This document shows, piece by piece, positions 61,558 to 64,000 of a stretch of DNA of 64,000 nucleotides. The notes under the pieces are model-generated. The model was not told the DNA's origin and ran no database searches. It was given only the letters and a program-made list of their open reading frames with translations. The stretch covers positions 265,786,515 through 265,850,514 of the forward strand of contig OX352773.1 of assembly GCA_947095535.1 (NCBI GenBank), in the 5' to 3' direction. This DNA comes from Poecilobothrus nobilitatus. Its lineage: Eukaryota; Arthropoda; Insecta; Diptera; Dolichopodidae. The translations under genes were made by a program, and so were the position numbers. The first letter of the stretch is position 1. Every line of letters starts with the position of its first letter.

Positions 61558-63135
61558 ACGAGGAAGAATACAGTTGACTTTGTCAACTCTTAGATACCCG
61601 TACGAACCGTTAGTATGTTCACAGCCTGTCACTCTGCTTACAATATTATTTTTTTAATATTCTAGTATTTTAAAATAATTTGGGTGAATTTTATAATTTC
61701 TAGAACTGAATGGGTTGTACATATATTCAAACTATATGTTTATATGTACATTCTTCAAAAGCAGATTCTAACCTTCCACATAACGATTATCAATCCAAAA
61801 CTTTTTCAAATATTCTATAGTACCATTTAATACTAAGCGGTAAATGTATATTAAATTTACTAAGTACAAAACAGTAAATATAATTTTAAATATTATATTA
61901 TATTATATTTAAATATTCCATTGACAGAATAATTTCTTATAAGTACAATAAAATACATATATGTATGTAAATACGGCACTATATAATATACATATATACT
62001 CTTATCATTCACTCACTAGTGGCATATACGATATGTAAATAAACATGATATTATATAAGTATGTATATACATATATCAATATCATATAAATAAAAATTCT
62101 TCAAGCAACCGTTATGTTGTTTATTTAATTACATTTTTTTGTACTACGCATTATATCCTCAACAATTTTAAATTATCGAATAAAACAAATGCAAAAAATT
62201 TGTTGAAGAAATTTGTTAGAAAATTTGAAATAATCAAGTAACACTTTCGTCAATTATAAAGTAACGCTATATTATTAAAAAAAGTTGTTAACAGAAATAA
62301 AAATATAATATTGGAGCTTTAATTTTTGTGTATTACTTCAAAAAAATTTTAACAGGTGTTCAAGTTACAGGTGTTTAAAAATAGGAAATTTTCAGTTTTT
62401 GACCCCTTACAGCTCCTAAACGGGGGGTGATACAAAAAAAATTTCTGAAATGACTCATACTAATTTCCAAAGATCTAACTTCTGTCAAAAATTCAAGTTT
62501 CCAACTTTAACCGTTTAGAAGATAGAAGGCTTGAAGGATTTTGCAAAATTTGAGTTTCGCATAACGGTAAATTAAGACACCGTATGCCACAAATATATAT
62601 TTATTATATATATACTTTTAAAGCTAATAAAAGTAGTAATCGTTTGGCGTTTTCAAAATGAAGATATACCTTATACAGCTTGTGCTATAACAATTTAAAT
62701 ATAGAGCTTTTTTGAACCTTTGGGGAGCTGTAGCTCCGTAACGGGTGGGGCTACGAAAAAAAGTTATTAAAAATAAAATTAATATTTTTGTGAGATCTAT
62801 CAGCAGTTAAAATTTCATAGCCCTATTTCAAAAAAAATGTCGGGATCTAAAAGTTAGGTGTTCGAGAGCTACCCTAAGGCTTGGTCCAAACTCAACCAAA
62901 AAAAATAGGGAACCTACAAATTACTCCCAAAATATTTTGTGTAAATTTCAAGATTCTAGCTTTCTTAGTTTTTGAGTTAGCGTGCTGACGGACGGACGGA
63001 CGGACATGGCTCAAAAGTCTTAGAATTTTTTTCTGATCCGATCCATACCTTTGAAGGTATATCTAGCTCGCTTATTTCGAGGTGTTACAAACGGAGGAGT
63101 AATTTTATTATACCCGATCCTATCGTACGGGTATA
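61558..63135 (+). mobile_element. Family B dispersed element, full-length copy B2
   Basis: Colinear with B1 from 'aacgaggaagaatacagttg' to 'cctatcgtacgggtata', with scattered substitutions and a few small indels by eye. It ends directly against a family C element in the same orientation: the terminal 'gggtata' runs straight into 'acgaggaagagtg' at 63135-63147. Its close match to B1 suggests recent activity or exchange. Confidence 0.85.
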
Positions 63136-64000
63136 ACGAGGAAGAGTGCAATAGAGTAGACTGGGATACCCGTATGAACGTAATATTCCTGTTTTTATAA
63201 AACTTGATCATCTTTTAAAAACATCCAGATGTTTTAGTACCGACGTTAACTATATTATAATGATATATTTATACGATAATAATATACGAGATATATTTAT
63301 GTAAATTGTGGAGTTGTATGACAGCTACCCGAATCTATTGCGCCTAGTTTCATTAAGTTCCCAGAAATGCAAGAAGCCTGAACCCGCTGCTTTAGACCAA
63401 TAAAATTTTACAAAAGTTTTTGGCATGTAACTCGACACTTTTTCACTAACTTTCAGATAGCTAGCTTCAAAAGACACTGAGTTATTTTCATTTAAAGAGA
63501 GAAATTGTATGGCAGCTACCCGAAGTTGTTGCACCAGCAGAACTTAATTTTACAGAAGTTGTTGCCATAAAACTGGATCATCATTTCTAAGATTGCAAAT
63601 CCCTAGCTTCGTTAAGTTCCAAGAGGTGCAAGAAGGCTGTACAGGCTGCTCTAGACCAACCAAATTTTACAAAAATCGTTGGCATGTTACTCGACACCCC
63701 TTTACTAAATTTAAGATTCTTAGCTTCAATGAACACTGAGTTATTCTCATTTAAATGAAGAAGTTGTATGGCAGCTACCCGAACGTGCTGCACCAGCACA
63801 ACCAAATTTTACAGAAGTTGTGGCCAGAAAACCTGATCATTATTTGTAAGATTTCAGACCCCTAGCTTGAATAGATACTGAGTTATTTCTATATAAAGAA
63901 AGAAGTTGTATGGCAGCTACTCGAACCCGCCGACCGAAAATGTTGGATTTAAATAGCAAAACTAACAATTTTGCAAAATTAACGTAAAAAGCCTCTTAGC
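63135..64000 (+). mobile_element. Family C element C4, cut by the window end
   Basis: Starts 'acgaggaagagtgcaatag' and 'gatacccgtatgaacg', then carries the C modules in the opposite orientation to C1. A unit of about 259 bases repeats: 'atggcagctacccgaa' occurs near 63509 and 63768, with a third start 'atggcagctactcgaa' near 63910. The other terminus lies beyond the window. Confidence 0.8.

Overview
The window is A+T-rich eukaryotic DNA, at least three quarters A+T by eye, and is best read as an insect chromosome. Three things support this: a seven-exon gene with the fold and motifs of an insect odorant receptor, a decayed jockey-type non-LTR retrotransposon, and many dispersed elements with short 'gacggacggac' tracts and tRNA-derived SINEs. 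The repeat style resembles that of flies (Diptera), but this is an inference and the species is not established. I see no rRNA, no convincing functional tRNA and no bacterial-type gene organisation.

The only well-supported host genes lie between 37.2 and 46.2 kb on the minus strand. A roughly 4 kb segment is duplicated in tandem and each copy carries one odorant receptor gene. The copy at 37,976-40,702 splices cleanly into a 389-residue protein. The copy at 43,065-45,191 keeps every splice site, but codon 220 (Trp) has become TGA. The two copies are nearly identical in flanks and several introns, yet differ at 31 amino acids, mostly in exons 2-5.

Layout: 0.2-1.05 kb, a modular dispersed element (family A); 3.1-4.0 kb, two tRNA-derived SINEs; 4.6-6.2 kb, a broken LINE reverse transcriptase; 6.6-7.0 and 25.5-25.9 kb, two inverted copies of a poly(A)-tailed element (family E); 10.4-21.1 kb, a dense repeat zone with family A and B elements, a CAGGGTGT-ended element, a perfect hairpin and a 145-bp tandem array; 23.2-24.0 kb, family C; 26-29.7 kb, microsatellites and SINE heads; 32.8-37.2 kb, family A, B and H fragments, a tandem SINE duplication and a hairpin; 37.2-46.2 kb, the receptor duplication; 47.57-49.52 kb, a foldback transposon with 73-bp terminal inverted repeats and further nested inverted repeats; 49.5-51.6 kb, families B and H; 51.6-61.5 kb, mostly unassigned A/T-rich DNA with one SINE and one possible micro-exon; 61.6-64.0 kb, a full family B copy abutting a family C copy.

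The most notable items are the receptor pair (exon-concentrated divergence plus one nonsense codon), the nested-palindrome foldback element, and a superfamily of non-autonomous elements (A, B, C, and more distantly H) that share a terminus but carry different bodies. Three small splice-flanked open segments (minus 58,965-59,012 and 13,938-13,980; plus 33,568-33,611) could be micro-exons of unrecognised genes.
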